From: Bradyrhizobium lupini
Lineage (GTDB): Bacteria > Pseudomonadota > Alphaproteobacteria > Rhizobiales > Xanthobacteraceae
DNA length: 64,000 nucleotides
Assembly (NCBI RefSeq): GCF_040939785.1
Contig: NZ_CP162553.1
Location: 3,844,001-3,908,000, forward strand
Direction: 5' to 3'
The notes beneath the pieces are model-generated. The model was not told the DNA's origin, searched no databases, and worked only from the letters and a program-made list of their open reading frames with translations. Each line of letters opens with the position of its first letter. Positions within the stretch are counted from its first letter, which is position 1. Shown piece after piece: positions 16,242 to 25,146 of this stretch. A program made the position numbers and the translations under genes.

Positions 16242-18431
16242 TCAGCGCGGCGGCGCGGTGCCGGGCGGGGGCGGCGGCAGCGAGGCCTGGCCGCCGTTGA
16301 GCAACGGCGTGATGTTGCGGACGGTGACGCGCCGGTTGATCGCGCTCGGTCCTTGCGTCTGCTCCTTCAGGTACTGCTCGCCATAGCCTTGCGACGTCAG
16401 GTTTTCAGACGGCACACCGAATTGCTGGGTCAGCAATTCGGCCGCGGACTGCGCACGACGGTCCGACAATGACAAATTGTCGACGTCGTTGCCGACCGCG
16501 TCGGTGTGACCTTCGATCAGGAACACCACGCGCGGGTTGGCCTGGATCGCACGGTTGAGACCGTCCGCGATCGACTGCAGCTTCGCCGCCTGGTCCGGTG
16601 GGATGGTCCACGATCCGGTCTCGAAGTTGATCGTGTTGAGGTCGATGCTCGGCATTTGCATGCGAACATTCGGGCTGTAGCGGATCTCGTCGAGCGTGTA
16701 GCGACGGTTGATCCGCTGCACCGGCGGCGCCACCATCGTCTCGTAGATCACGTCCGGCGAGGCCTCCTGGGCGTCGACGATATAGCGATCGTAGGGCATG
16801 TTGACGACGGGCGGCGGCGCGTCGACATAGAAACCGCCGACCGACTGAGGATCGCGGTAGCTGTTGTCGATGATGACGAGCTCGCGCCCGGCCGGGTCCC
16901 TGCGGATTCGCCGCAGCAGCCGACCGTCCTGACCTACAACGGTAATGATCTCGCTGCCGTCGGGACGGATCACCACGGTGCGGGTATCGGCGCCGACAGT
17001 TTCGGTGCGGATGTCGCGGGCGCCATAGCGGAAGCGATAGAGATCGTTGCCGCGGACGTAGGTCTGCCCACCCGGATCGCGGATGATGATGCGGTCCGGC
17101 TCGGTGTAGACGGTGCGGCCGCCTTCGACCGACTCGCGGCGCTGGTTGCGGTAGTCGGCGATGGTGGCGCCGATCACGGCACCGGCGACGACACCTGCAC
17201 CGATCGCGAGCGGCGTCAGGTCACGCTGCGGCGGACGCGGCGGTGGCGGCAGGGGCGTGGTCGTCGTGGGCGCGGCGCGGAACGCCGGCGCAACCGTGGG
17301 CGCCGCGTATTGCGCCCTGTTGGGCGGCGGGGTCGCAGCCGCAGAGCCCGGCACGGTGCTCGGTGCAGCGGCGCCGGCGGGGGAGCCGGCGGCCGGGGCG
17401 GGGCGCCTGCCTGCGGCTGGGTCGGCGGAGCTCCGGCAGCGGGCGCACCAGCAGCGGGTGCGCCAGCAGGAGGCGCACCACCCTGGCGTCCAGGGGGCGG
17501 TGTCACGGCGCCACCGGGGGCCGGCGTCGTTGTCGGAGCCGGAGTTGCACCAGGCGCAGGAGGCGAACCTGGACGGCCGGGCGGCGGCGTCGGAGTGCCA
17601 CCGGGGGTCGGCGTGGCCGTCGGCGCGGGCGTGGCGCCTGGAGCAGGTGACCCTGCAGCCGGGGGCGCACCAGGACGTCCGCCGGGGGGCGGCGTACCGG
17701 GGCGGCCAGTCGGCGGCGTGCCCGGCGTGCTGCCTGGAGCCGGCGTCGCGGTCGGCGCAGGAGTCGCCGTCGGTGACGGTGTGGCTGAAGGTGCAGCCGG
17801 AGCGGGTGCACCCGGTCGCGCGGTCGGAGCGGCCGGCGCAGGCGACGGTGTTGCCGTGGGCGCCGGCGCTGGGCGTCCCTGGAGGAGTTGCTGCAGGCGG
17901 CGGCGGTGGTGTCGGGTGAGCCGCGGGCGGCGGAGGCGTGGGTGCGTGCTGCTGCGGAGCCGCGGCGGGTGGCGGCGCTGGCGGCGTGGGCGCCGGGCGC
18001 GCGGCAGGCGGTGCCGGAGGCGGCGGTGTCGGCGCGTGCTGTTGCGGAGCCGCAGCCGGGGGCGGCGCAGGTTGCTTCGGGGCGGCGGGCGGCGGTGGGG
18101 GCGGCGGCGGTGCCGGACGGGCCGCAGGTGGTGGCGGGGGCGGTGGCGGCGCTGCTGGGCGCGGCGGTGCCGCAGCCGGCGGAGGCGCTGCCGGCGGATG
18201 GGGAGGTGCAGCTGCGGGCGGCGGTGCGGCCGGGCGCGCGGGCGCCGCAGGCGGCGCGGCCGCTGGTGGTCCCTTCGGCGGCTGCTTCGGTTTTCCGTCA
18301 GGGCCGGTCTCTTGTGGCTGCGCCTGCGCGACGACAAGCGGCGGCGCGCCTTGTGCATGCGATGCGGAGCTTGCGAATTGCATCGCGGTCAGAGCCGTGG
18401 TGGCAAGCAGCACGAAACGAAGGTTGGTCAT
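16242..18431 (-). CDS. OmpA-family outer-membrane protein with long proline-rich linker (two compensating frame shifts)
   Basis: Signal peptide (about 1-27, ...SSASHAQG), then a very long Pro/Ala-rich linker, a glycine-zipper segment (LAIGAGVVAGAVIGATIADY), a region with 'RIIIRDPGGQTYVRGND', and a C-terminal OmpA peptidoglycan-binding domain ('INFETGSWTIPPDQA', 'VFLIEGHTDAVGNDVDNLSLSDRRAQSAA'). It should tie the outer membrane to the cell wall. Between about 17880 and 17400 the frame used reads as Cys/Trp/His-rich nonsense, while the neighbouring frame continues the Pro/Ala/Thr repeats (PAPTATPSPAPAAPT). Two compensating indels at the edges would explain this. The domain ends are sound; the middle 150 or so residues are not trustworthy. 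Confidence 0.82.
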   Translation of the reverse strand: MTNLRFVLLATTALTAMQFASSASHAQGAPPLVVAQAQPQETGPDGKPKQPPKGPPAAAPPAAPARPAAPPPAAAPPHPPAAPPPAAAPPRPAAPPPPPPPPAARPAPPPPPPPPAAPKQPAPPPAAAPQQHAPTPPPPAPPAARPAPTPPAPPPAAAPQQHAPTPPPPAAHPTPPPPPAATPPGTPSAGAHGNTVACAGRSDRATGCTRSGCTFSHTVTDGDSCADRDAGSRQHAGHAADWPPRYAAPRRTSWCAPGCRVTCSRRHARADGHADPRWHSDAAARPSRFASCAWCNSGSDNDAGPRWRRDTAPWTPGWCASCWRTRCWCARCRSSADPAAGRRPAPAAGSPAGAAAPSTVPGSAAATPPPNRAQYAAPTVAPAFRAAPTTTTPLPPPPRPPQRDLTPLAIGAGVVAGAVIGATIADYRNQRRESVEGGRTVYTEPDRIIIRDPGGQTYVRGNDLYRFRYGARDIRTETVGADTRTVVIRPDGSEIITVVGQDGRLLRRIRRDPAGRELVIIDNSYRDPQSVGGFYVDAPPPVVNMPYDRYIVDAQEASPDVIYETMVAPPVQRINRRYTLDEIRYSPNVRMQMPSIDLNTINFETGSWTIPPDQAAKLQSIADGLNRAIQANPRVVFLIEGHTDAVGNDVDNLSLSDRRAQSAAELLTQQFGVPSENLTSQGYGEQYLKEQTQGPSAINRRVTVRNITPLLNGGQASLPPPPPGTAPPR

Positions 18432-18616
18432 GTGGTGAACTTCCCCGGAAGGTTCTTTGACGAAGTGTTCGGATGAACAGCTACGCGTTAGGCCGGATTG
18501 TGGCGGACGAAGCGGACGCGGCCCGATTTATTTCTGCACGCAAATCACCTCACTATGGTGACGTTCATTGCGCATTCAGACGCAGGTTGCAATTGCCTCG
18601 GATGTGATGCGTCGCC

Positions 18617-18859
18617 TCATGCGCGATCCCGCGGCGGACTTGCATCCGTCGCGGGATTCGGCGTGAGCGGTCCGTTCGGTCCGCGTGATGGAATCTCTTC
18701 AGGCATGCGGCCCGGCAATTCGTCGGGCGGCGCTGGCGAGCCGGGCTCGCGCACCGGCGGTGCGATTTCAGGCTGCGGATTGCTCGGCGGAATCCCCGGC
18801 GGCGGTTCGGTGGGCGTACCGGGCGTCGACGGCGGTATCTCGGGCGGCTCGATCGGCAT
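18617..18859 (-). CDS. Small proline-rich protein, unknown
   Basis: An 80-residue protein with about one third proline (PIEPPEIPPSTPGTPTEPPP...), no signal peptide and no fold I recognise. Its ATG overlaps the stop of the pyridoxamine-phosphate oxidase-like gene as TAATG, which favours coupled translation and therefore a real gene. The composition is that of a disordered linker-like chain. A spurious frame cannot be excluded because GC-rich DNA tends to give proline-rich frames. Confidence 0.5.
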   Translation of the reverse strand: MPIEPPEIPPSTPGTPTEPPPGIPPSNPQPEIAPPVREPGSPAPPDELPGRMPEEIPSRGPNGPLTPNPATDASPPRDRA

Positions 18860-19344
18860 TACATAGAGACCTTGCGGTTGTCGCCGAGATCGGGGCGCGT
18901 GTTCGTCACCGCCGCGGCCGCCATCTTCACATAGGAAATCACGGTGCCGGGCGAGTCCCAGAACTCGGCATCGTCAGGCGTGACCTTGAGCACGCGGATG
19001 TTCGGATCTTCCGCAGAGTCCCACCACGCCTTGGCCGGCGTCGAGAACAGCTCCTTGATCTTGGCACGGTCATTGGAGATCATTGCGGTGCCCGTCAGCG
19101 ACACGTATTTCTGGCTGCCGGCATCTGCGAACGACAGGTTGATGGACGGATTGCGCGCGATCTCCTCGTCCTTGTGACGCCGCGCGTCGGTGAGGAAATA
19201 AATCGTGTTCGCGTTGCGGTCGAGATAGGCGCTCATCGGCCGCGCGCGGAGCTTGTCGCCATCGCGCGTCACCAGCATCGCGAATCCGATCGTCTTCATC
19301 AGATCCCATACGCGGTCGACGTCGCGGGCATTGTCGTTGGCCAT
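18859..19344 (-). CDS. Pyridoxamine 5'-phosphate oxidase family protein (general stress protein 26-like)
   Basis: The 161-residue protein has the split-barrel FMN-binding fold of the PNPOx-like family. It starts DRVWDLMKTIGFAMLVTRDGDKLRARPMSAYLD and continues with 'NTIYFLTDARRHKDEEI' and 'KYVSLTGTAMISNDRAKIKELF', the order seen in general stress protein 26-type members. These bind FMN, F420 or haem; which cofactor is used here is not known. The family is usually linked to stress. It is followed by the proline-rich mini-gene through a TAATG junction. Confidence 0.85.
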   Translation of the reverse strand: MANDNARDVDRVWDLMKTIGFAMLVTRDGDKLRARPMSAYLDRNANTIYFLTDARRHKDEEIARNPSINLSFADAGSQKYVSLTGTAMISNDRAKIKELFSTPAKAWWDSAEDPNIRVLKVTPDDAEFWDSPGTVISYVKMAAAAVTNTRPDLGDNRKVSM

Positions 19345-19416
19345 GTCGTGCTCCTTCTTGCAAGGGACGACAACGGCGCGCGCGGAACGAGGTTCCGGCC
19401 GAAGGATGGAACTTAT

Positions 19417-19803
19417 CTATTCCGGCGCGTGGCAAACCGCCTCGATGTTGTGTCCATCAGGGTCGAGCACGAAGGCGCCGTAATAGGTCGGATGGTAATG
19501 CGCCCGGATGCCCGGCGGCCCGTTGTCGCGCCCGCCCGCTGCAATCGCCGCCTTGTAGAACGCGTCTACCGTGGCGCGGTCCTTCGCCAGAATCGCGACA
19601 TGCACCGGCTTGTTCAGCGCGCCCTCGCCGCCGATCCAGAAATCCGGCTTGCCGTCGGCGCCGAAGCCGGCGGCTGGATCGTGTCCGGTCTGCTCCTGCG
19701 TGACCTCCATGATCAGGCTGTAGCCGAGCGGCGCCAATGCCTTGGCGTAGAACGCCTTGGCGCGCTCATAGTCGGAGACCGGGAAGCCCATATGGTCGAT
19801 CAT
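19417..19803 (-). CDS. VOC-superfamily (glyoxalase/bleomycin-resistance-like) protein
   Basis: The 128-residue protein has the paired beta-alpha-beta-beta-beta units of the vicinal oxygen chelate fold. Unit 1 is IDHMGFPVSDYERAKAFYAKALAPLGY. The second half is VHVAILAKDRATVDAFYKAAIAAGG...YYGAFVLDPDGHNIEAVCH. Metal ligands likely include His4 and a Glu in the last strand. Members include dioxygenases, glyoxalases and antibiotic-binding proteins; nothing here decides between them. The ATG at 19803 starts the first strand (MIDHMGF). It lies 22 bases from the FkbM gene, which is upstream on the same strand. Confidence 0.85.
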   Translation of the reverse strand: MIDHMGFPVSDYERAKAFYAKALAPLGYSLIMEVTQEQTGHDPAAGFGADGKPDFWIGGEGALNKPVHVAILAKDRATVDAFYKAAIAAGGRDNGPPGIRAHYHPTYYGAFVLDPDGHNIEAVCHAPE

Positions 19804-19825
19804 TCGTAACCTCCGTTGTTCGTCG

Positions 19826-20650
19826 TCAGCGCGACAGGAACGTATTGCTCCGCGTCTTGCGCGCAACCACGAAACCGCGCGCGACCATGTCGGCGATACA
19901 ATCGTCCCGCCATTCCTTTTGCGACAAATGCTCGATTACCACCGCGCGCGGCCATAGCAATTGCGGCGCGTCGCGGAAGAAGCCGATCAAAACGCGATCC
20001 TCGAAGCCCTCGACGTCGATCTTCAGCGCGTCCACCTTGGTGACGCCGGCGTCGCCGAGAATGCGCGTCAACCGCAGCGAGGGCACCTTGATGGCCTCCG
20101 CGCTGGCCGTGCCAGTGACGACATGCGTGGCACCGAGATTGCCGCCGCCGCTCTCGATCATCAGCTCGCCGTCGCTGTCGCCGGCGGCCGCCTGCACCAG
20201 GCGCACCTGCGTCGCTTTCGACGCGGCCTGGTTGAACGACAGCCGTCCAAACGTCATCGGATGCGGCTCGATGGCGATCACTTTGCCTGATGGCCCGACC
20301 TGTCGCGCCATCACCAGCGCGAAGGTGCCGACATTGGCGCCGACGTCGACGAACACGCCGCCCTCCGGGGTGTGCTGGCGCAGGAAGTCGAGCTCGTCGA
20401 GATTGTAATCGGGATTGAACAGCGCGCCGCGCTCGGTGGCGCTGCCCTGGTGATAGAAGCGGAACGATGCGCCCTGGTATTGCATGTCGATGGGGCCACC
20501 GCGCAGCAGGTTCACCAATCGCGACAGCCAGGGCCGGAACGCGCCGCGCTTCAGCCCCGATTGTGTCGCGAGGCGAATGATCGCGGCCTGCGCCGCGTTC
20601 GGCGCAAACGCGCCGAACGGAGGGGACGAAGGGGCATTATCGGTCGCCAA
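19826..20650 (-). CDS. FkbM-family methyltransferase
   Basis: The protein is about 274 residues. The SAM-binding motif is VFVDVGANVGTFALVMA, followed by VIAIEPHP and the catalytic-region KIDVEGFED. FkbM enzymes O-methylate sugars or polyketide hydroxyls, and in rhizobia many modify surface polysaccharide. A TTG at 20650 was chosen because an excellent GAGGA ribosome site lies 7 bases upstream. A further upstream TTG (20725) would add residues read out of the palindromic repeat sequence around 20720. It is followed by the VOC gene on the same strand. Confidence 0.85.
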   Translation of the reverse strand: MATDNAPSSPPFGAFAPNAAQAAIIRLATQSGLKRGAFRPWLSRLVNLLRGGPIDMQYQGASFRFYHQGSATERGALFNPDYNLDELDFLRQHTPEGGVFVDVGANVGTFALVMARQVGPSGKVIAIEPHPMTFGRLSFNQAASKATQVRLVQAAAGDSDGELMIESGGGNLGATHVVTGTASAEAIKVPSLRLTRILGDAGVTKVDALKIDVEGFEDRVLIGFFRDAPQLLWPRAVVIEHLSQKEWRDDCIADMVARGFVVARKTRSNTFLSR

Positions 20651-20724
20651 GTCAAAGTCCTCGTTGCAAGCGGCGCATGCATAGCCGGTTTTGCCGGGGA
20701 CTCCAACGCTCGATCCGGGCAACA

Positions 20725-20758
20725 ATCTCTGGGTCGTCCCGGCCTTCGCCGGGAGGAC
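20725..20758. repeat. Short palindromic fragment related to family E
   Basis: tgggtcgtcccggccttcgccgggaggacga, an end fragment of the larger family E elements at 35013 and 51341. It lies between the FkbM gene and the ABC transporter gene. Confidence 0.55.
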
Positions 20759-20777
20759 GAAGAAAAGAGACCGCCCC

Positions 20778-22733
20778 TCACGCCGCCTTTTTCGGCGCCT
20801 TGCGCTGGCGCAGGAAGCGGCCGAGCAGCTTGCGCTTGCCCTTGCGCGGGATCAGGTCGATATCGCTGACGAGTTTTGCGCCGCCCTTGCGGCGCTCCAG
20901 CACGATCTTGCGGCTGTGGAAGGCTTCCAGCTCGACACGATGCGCGACGCTGACGATGGTGGCCTTCGGCAGTTCGTCGGTGATCATCTTCATCATCTTG
21001 TCCTGGCTCTTCTCGTCGAGCGCCGAGGTCGCCTCGTCGAGCACGACGATATCCGGGTTGTGCAGCAACAACCGCGCGAAGGCGAGGCGCTGCTTCTCGC
21101 CGCCGGACAGCGTCTGGTCCCAGGGTGCTTCTTCCTCGATCTTCTCCTTGAGATGGTCGAGGCCGACCTTGTGCAGGGCCTCGCCGATCTCCTCGACCGT
21201 CCAGTCGTCTTCCGCGCCGGGATAGGCGACGGCACGACGCAAGGAGCCCGACGGCACGTAGGGTCGCTGTGGCAGCATGAACAGCCGCCGGTCGGGATGG
21301 AAATTGACGCTGCCGCCACCCCATGGCCAGAGCCCGGCGATGGCGCGCACCAGCGTGCTCTTGCCGGTGCCGGATTCGCCGGCCACCAGCAGCCGCTCGC
21401 CACGCTCGATCACCACCTCGGTCTCGCCGACCACGGCGGTGCCGTCATCGAGCGTGACGGAGAGATCCTTCAGCTCCAGCATGGCGTCATTGCTGGTCTC
21501 GCCGCGCTTGATGCGGCCGAAGCCGTCGCCCAGCTCGGCGCGCTCGAGGCCGTCGAGCGACATCATCAGCGAGGCGATGCGGCGAGCGCAGGCATTCCAG
21601 TCGGCGAGCCGCGGATAATTGTCGACCAACCAGCCGAACGCGCTCTGCACGATGGTGAAGGCGGAAGCCGCCTGCATCACCTGACCCAGCGTCATGCTGC
21701 CGTCGAGGAATTTCGGCGCGCACAGCAGAAGCGGCACGACCGGCGCAACGAGGCTCGATCCCTGCGACACCAGCGTGGTGCGCATGTGCTGACCCGCGAG
21801 CCCCGCCCATTGCCGCAGCACGTTGGTGAAATTGCGGTCGATGCCGTCGCGCTCCTCCTCCTCGCCGCCGAGCAGCGCGATGCTCTCGCCGTTCTCGCGC
21901 ACGCGCGTCAGCGTGTAGCGGAAATCGGCCTCAGCCTGGTTCTTGTCCTCGGAGACCTGCACGAATTGGCGGCCGATCACCAGGATCGAGCCCGATGCGA
22001 TTCCCGCATAGAGCATCGCGGCGATCACCAGGAAGCCGGGAATGGTCACCGACGATCCCGCAAGGGTGACGGTGAGCGCGCCGCCGATGGTCCAGAGCAC
22101 GACGATGAAGGTCACGGCCGACAGCAGCGCGGACGTCACGCCGGCGAGAAAATCCACCGGAGAATCGGTCGCGACGCGCAGATCCTCCGCGATCCGGTAT
22201 TCCGGATTCTTGTGGTCGCCGCTGACGAGATTGAGCTGGTAATAGCGGCCGTTGCCAAGCCAGCGCGTCAGCACGCTTGCCGTCAGCCACGCCCGCCAGC
22301 GCCGCTGGATGCCCATGCGCGCGAACACTTGTGCCACGCCGAGCACGATGCTGCCGATCGCGAGCGGGAAGAATACCGCGGTGAGATGGAAGACGGTGGA
22401 CGCCTCGCGCTTCTCGATCGCGTCGAAGATCGCCCGATTCCAGACATTGATGCCGTATTGGAAGCCGACGGTGAGGACGATCAGCAGGCCGAGGCCGACG
22501 GAGTAGAGCCACGCAAGCCGGTCGCCGTTGCCGCCCCAGAAGCCGCGCGCGCTGATCCAGAAGCGGGTGAGGAGATAGTCCTTGCGGGCCTGCTCGGCCT
22601 CTTCAGGCGACAGCTCCGGGTCGGGCTCGACCAGCTCGGGCGGCGGCGGAGCCACTTCCCCGCCGGTCTCGCCGATGATTTCGACGATGGGCGGCTTCTT
22701 GCCCGATTCGCGTTTTCTGACCGGCTTTTGCAT
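20778..22733 (-). CDS. SbmA/BacA-type ABC transporter, fused permease and ATPase
   Basis: The 651-residue protein has an SbmA/BacA-like membrane half (about 55-390, with 'GLLIVLTVGFQYGINVWNRAIFDAIEKRE' and the 'RWRAWLTASVLTRWLGNGRYYQLNL' signature). An ATPase half follows: Walker A GESGTGKST (452-460), signature LSGGEKQ (542-548) and Walker B DIVVLDEATS (561-570). This is the ABCD/peroxisomal-type architecture seen in YddA and rhizobial BacA-related exporters. BacA proteins take up peptides and affect very-long-chain fatty acids of lipid A; this fused form probably handles a similar hydrophobic or peptide substrate. The ATG at 22733 follows a basic region; a TTG 15 bases upstream is less likely. 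Confidence 0.88.
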   Translation of the reverse strand: MQKPVRKRESGKKPPIVEIIGETGGEVAPPPPELVEPDPELSPEEAEQARKDYLLTRFWISARGFWGGNGDRLAWLYSVGLGLLIVLTVGFQYGINVWNRAIFDAIEKREASTVFHLTAVFFPLAIGSIVLGVAQVFARMGIQRRWRAWLTASVLTRWLGNGRYYQLNLVSGDHKNPEYRIAEDLRVATDSPVDFLAGVTSALLSAVTFIVVLWTIGGALTVTLAGSSVTIPGFLVIAAMLYAGIASGSILVIGRQFVQVSEDKNQAEADFRYTLTRVRENGESIALLGGEEEERDGIDRNFTNVLRQWAGLAGQHMRTTLVSQGSSLVAPVVPLLLCAPKFLDGSMTLGQVMQAASAFTIVQSAFGWLVDNYPRLADWNACARRIASLMMSLDGLERAELGDGFGRIKRGETSNDAMLELKDLSVTLDDGTAVVGETEVVIERGERLLVAGESGTGKSTLVRAIAGLWPWGGGSVNFHPDRRLFMLPQRPYVPSGSLRRAVAYPGAEDDWTVEEIGEALHKVGLDHLKEKIEEEAPWDQTLSGGEKQRLAFARLLLHNPDIVVLDEATSALDEKSQDKMMKMITDELPKATIVSVAHRVELEAFHSRKIVLERRKGGAKLVSDIDLIPRKGKRKLLGRFLRQRKAPKKAA

Positions 22734-22786
22734 GGCCGGATAACGCAAGCTAAATCAAAAGGTTCCCGTAGGTTCCGGGCGTCAGC

Positions 22787-24958
22787 TCACTCGGCGGCGC
22801 CGTCGCGCACCCTGCGCCGCGCGACCCGGTGCAGCACGCGCGATAGCTGATCGATCGCGTAGGGCTTCTGCACGAGCTCGAAATCGACCTTGCCGTCCTG
22901 GGACAGCGCCTCGCTGTAGCCGGTGGTCAGCACGACCGGCACGCCGATGCCGCGGTCGCGGACCGCCTGCGCGAGATCGAGCCCGGTCATGCCGGGCATC
23001 ACGATGTCCGAGAAAACGACATCGAAGCGATCGGCATCCATGACCAGCTCGGCGAGTGCATCGGTTGCGTTGTCGATCAGCGTGACGCTGTAGCCGAGCT
23101 CGGTGAGGCCGTCGGCCGCGAAATTGGCGAGTTCGATATTGTCCTCGACCAGCAGCACCGACATGCCGCTGCCGGCCACGGCCGGGGCCGTATTCGGTGC
23201 CTGCCGCTGCGGCAGCAAATCCGGCGCCACGCGCGGCAGGTAGAGCGAGAAGGTGCTGCCGTGGCCGACCTCGCTGGTGACTGTCACCTCGCCGCCGGAC
23301 TGCCGGGCAAAGCCGAACACCTGCGACAGGCCGAGACCGGTGCCGTGGCCGATCTGCTTGGTGGTGAAGAACGGTTCGAAGATGCGCTCGAGCCGCGTAG
23401 CCGGAATGCCGATGCCGGTGTCGCTGACGGCAATGCCGACGAAACCGTGTTTGCCAGCAAGGTCATGGCCGCCTGAAAGATCAGGGCTGCCCGAGACGGG
23501 AGCCCGCGTGTCCGCAATGGTCGCTGCGGCCTCGACGTTGAAGACGATCCTGCCCTTGCCGTGCATGGCATCGCGCGCATTGGTCGCCATGTTGATCAAC
23601 GCCGTCTCGAACTGGCTTGCATCGGCATTGACGAGGCAGGGCTCGGCCGGCAGCCGCATCGCGATTTCGATCGCGGGTCCGAGCAGCGTCGCGAGCATGT
23701 CGTGCAGCGACTGCAACCGCGCGCCGACGTCGAACACCTCCGGCTTCAAGGTCTGGCGGCGCGCGAAGGCGAGCAGCTGCGATGTCAGCTTGGCTGCGCG
23801 CCCGACCGCGTCCGCGATGGCGGTGATGTAGCGCTGGCGCCGCTCCTCGCTCAGCTGCGGCCGGTTCAGCAGGTCGACCGAGGCGCGAATCACGGTCAGG
23901 AGGTTGTTGAAGTCGTGAGCGACGCCGCCGGTGAGCTGGCCGAGCGCCTCAAGGCGCTGGCTGTGCTTGAGCGCCTCCTCGGCTTCGCGCCGCGCGGCGG
24001 CCTCGGCCTGGAGATGCTGGGTGCGCCGGAACGCGAACGCCAGCAGCAGAAACAGCAGCGCGGTGGCGGGAATGCCGAACACCAGATGCTGGCCCATGGT
24101 GGCGAACCAGCGCGCGCGGATCGCCGAGGTCTCCAACCCCGCGCTGACATAGATCGGGTATTCGGCGATGCGTCGGTAGCCGATGCGGCGCTCGACCTCG
24201 TCCGATGGCCAGGCAATGGTGATGAGGCCATGCTCGGGGTGAGCTGCGATGCTGCGGCCGACCGGCCCGTTAGGATCGAGCCTGAGGTCGCGATCCAGCC
24301 GCGGAAGATGCGCCAGCACCACGCCGTCGGTGCGTCCCATGGCGAGGAAGCTGCCGGGGTCGGAGCCGATCCGGGCATAAAAGCTCTCGAAATATTCCGG
24401 CAGGACGGAGGCCTGGATCACGCCGATGAAGCTGCCGTCGTCGGAGCCGCGGCGGCGGCTGACCCCGAAGAAGCGCGCGCCCTGATAGGGCTGGCGCGGC
24501 GTCAGGGGAACGCCGATGTAGCTGCCGATGGTCTGGTCGACATGGGCGGCAAAGTAATCACGGTCCGCAAAGCTCTGCGCCGGCGGCGGCGATGCCAGGC
24601 TGTTGACCAGCGACTTTCCGTCCGCATCGAAGATCCAGGCCGATTTGAGCTGCGGCAGCGAATCGGACAGTTGCTTCAGGCGGCGGTGCAGGCCCGGTTC
24701 GCGCGAGCGGATGATGTCGTCGGGCATGCCGCGCACCACCTCGTTGATCTCGGCGAGGCTGCGGTCGATGGTCTCGAACACCTTGAGCGCATGCTCATGC
24801 GCGACATCGAGGGTGCGCTCGATCTCGCGGTCGGCGATATCTTTCGTCGAGGTGTAGGAGATCGAGGCGGCGATCGCGAACAGCGCAATCGGCAGCGCCA
24901 GGGACGCAGCCATCATCCACTGCAGCAATCTCAGCGAATTGCGTTGTGCGCCCTGCAC
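22787..24958 (-). CDS. Hybrid sensor histidine kinase with periplasmic dCache-like domain and C-terminal receiver
   Basis: The 723-residue protein has membrane helix 1 (about 13-35), a periplasmic sensor domain of the double-Cache kind (about 36-288), and helix 2 (HLVFGIPATALLFLLLAFAF, about 291-310). A coiled linker leads to a HisKA with His348 in GGVAHDFNNLLT. HATPase motifs follow (NMATNARDAM, DTGIGIP, GTGLGLS), then a receiver domain (SVLLVEDN, VVFSDIVMPGMTG, VQKPY). It should sense an extracellular ligand, autophosphorylate and pass phosphate to its own receiver. No partner regulator lies beside it. The HDFNN form marks it as a kinase common in alphaproteobacteria. Confidence 0.93.
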   Translation of the reverse strand: MQGAQRNSLRLLQWMMAASLALPIALFAIAASISYTSTKDIADREIERTLDVAHEHALKVFETIDRSLAEINEVVRGMPDDIIRSREPGLHRRLKQLSDSLPQLKSAWIFDADGKSLVNSLASPPPAQSFADRDYFAAHVDQTIGSYIGVPLTPRQPYQGARFFGVSRRRGSDDGSFIGVIQASVLPEYFESFYARIGSDPGSFLAMGRTDGVVLAHLPRLDRDLRLDPNGPVGRSIAAHPEHGLITIAWPSDEVERRIGYRRIAEYPIYVSAGLETSAIRARWFATMGQHLVFGIPATALLFLLLAFAFRRTQHLQAEAAARREAEEALKHSQRLEALGQLTGGVAHDFNNLLTVIRASVDLLNRPQLSEERRQRYITAIADAVGRAAKLTSQLLAFARRQTLKPEVFDVGARLQSLHDMLATLLGPAIEIAMRLPAEPCLVNADASQFETALINMATNARDAMHGKGRIVFNVEAAATIADTRAPVSGSPDLSGGHDLAGKHGFVGIAVSDTGIGIPATRLERIFEPFFTTKQIGHGTGLGLSQVFGFARQSGGEVTVTSEVGHGSTFSLYLPRVAPDLLPQRQAPNTAPAVAGSGMSVLLVEDNIELANFAADGLTELGYSVTLIDNATDALAELVMDADRFDVVFSDIVMPGMTGLDLAQAVRDRGIGVPVVLTTGYSEALSQDGKVDFELVQKPYAIDQLSRVLHRVARRRVRDGAAE

Positions 24959-25146
24959 GGTCGCTCCGGTCCCACGCCGGTGAGCTTACTTGAATTTCGC
25001 GCCGGGAAGAAAGCGGCTTGTGGCGGGAATCAGAGGTTGCAACCCGCCGGCTTGCCCGCGTAGGGCTGAGGTAAAATCTACTGGAAGATGCGCCCGCCGT
25101 AGAATGCCCCGGCCGTGCCGGCCGGGGATCGCAGCATGAATGACGC

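Noticed and set aside
16506..18476. Long plus-strand open frames opposite the OmpA gene, including an Ala/Gly-rich 166-residue frame
   Set aside because: They mirror the proline-rich repeats of the minus-strand gene; no domain or ribosome site supports them.
20690..22850. 719-residue plus-strand frame antisense to the ABC transporter
   Set aside because: Arg/Ala/Glu-rich without motifs, fully overlapping a convincing gene.
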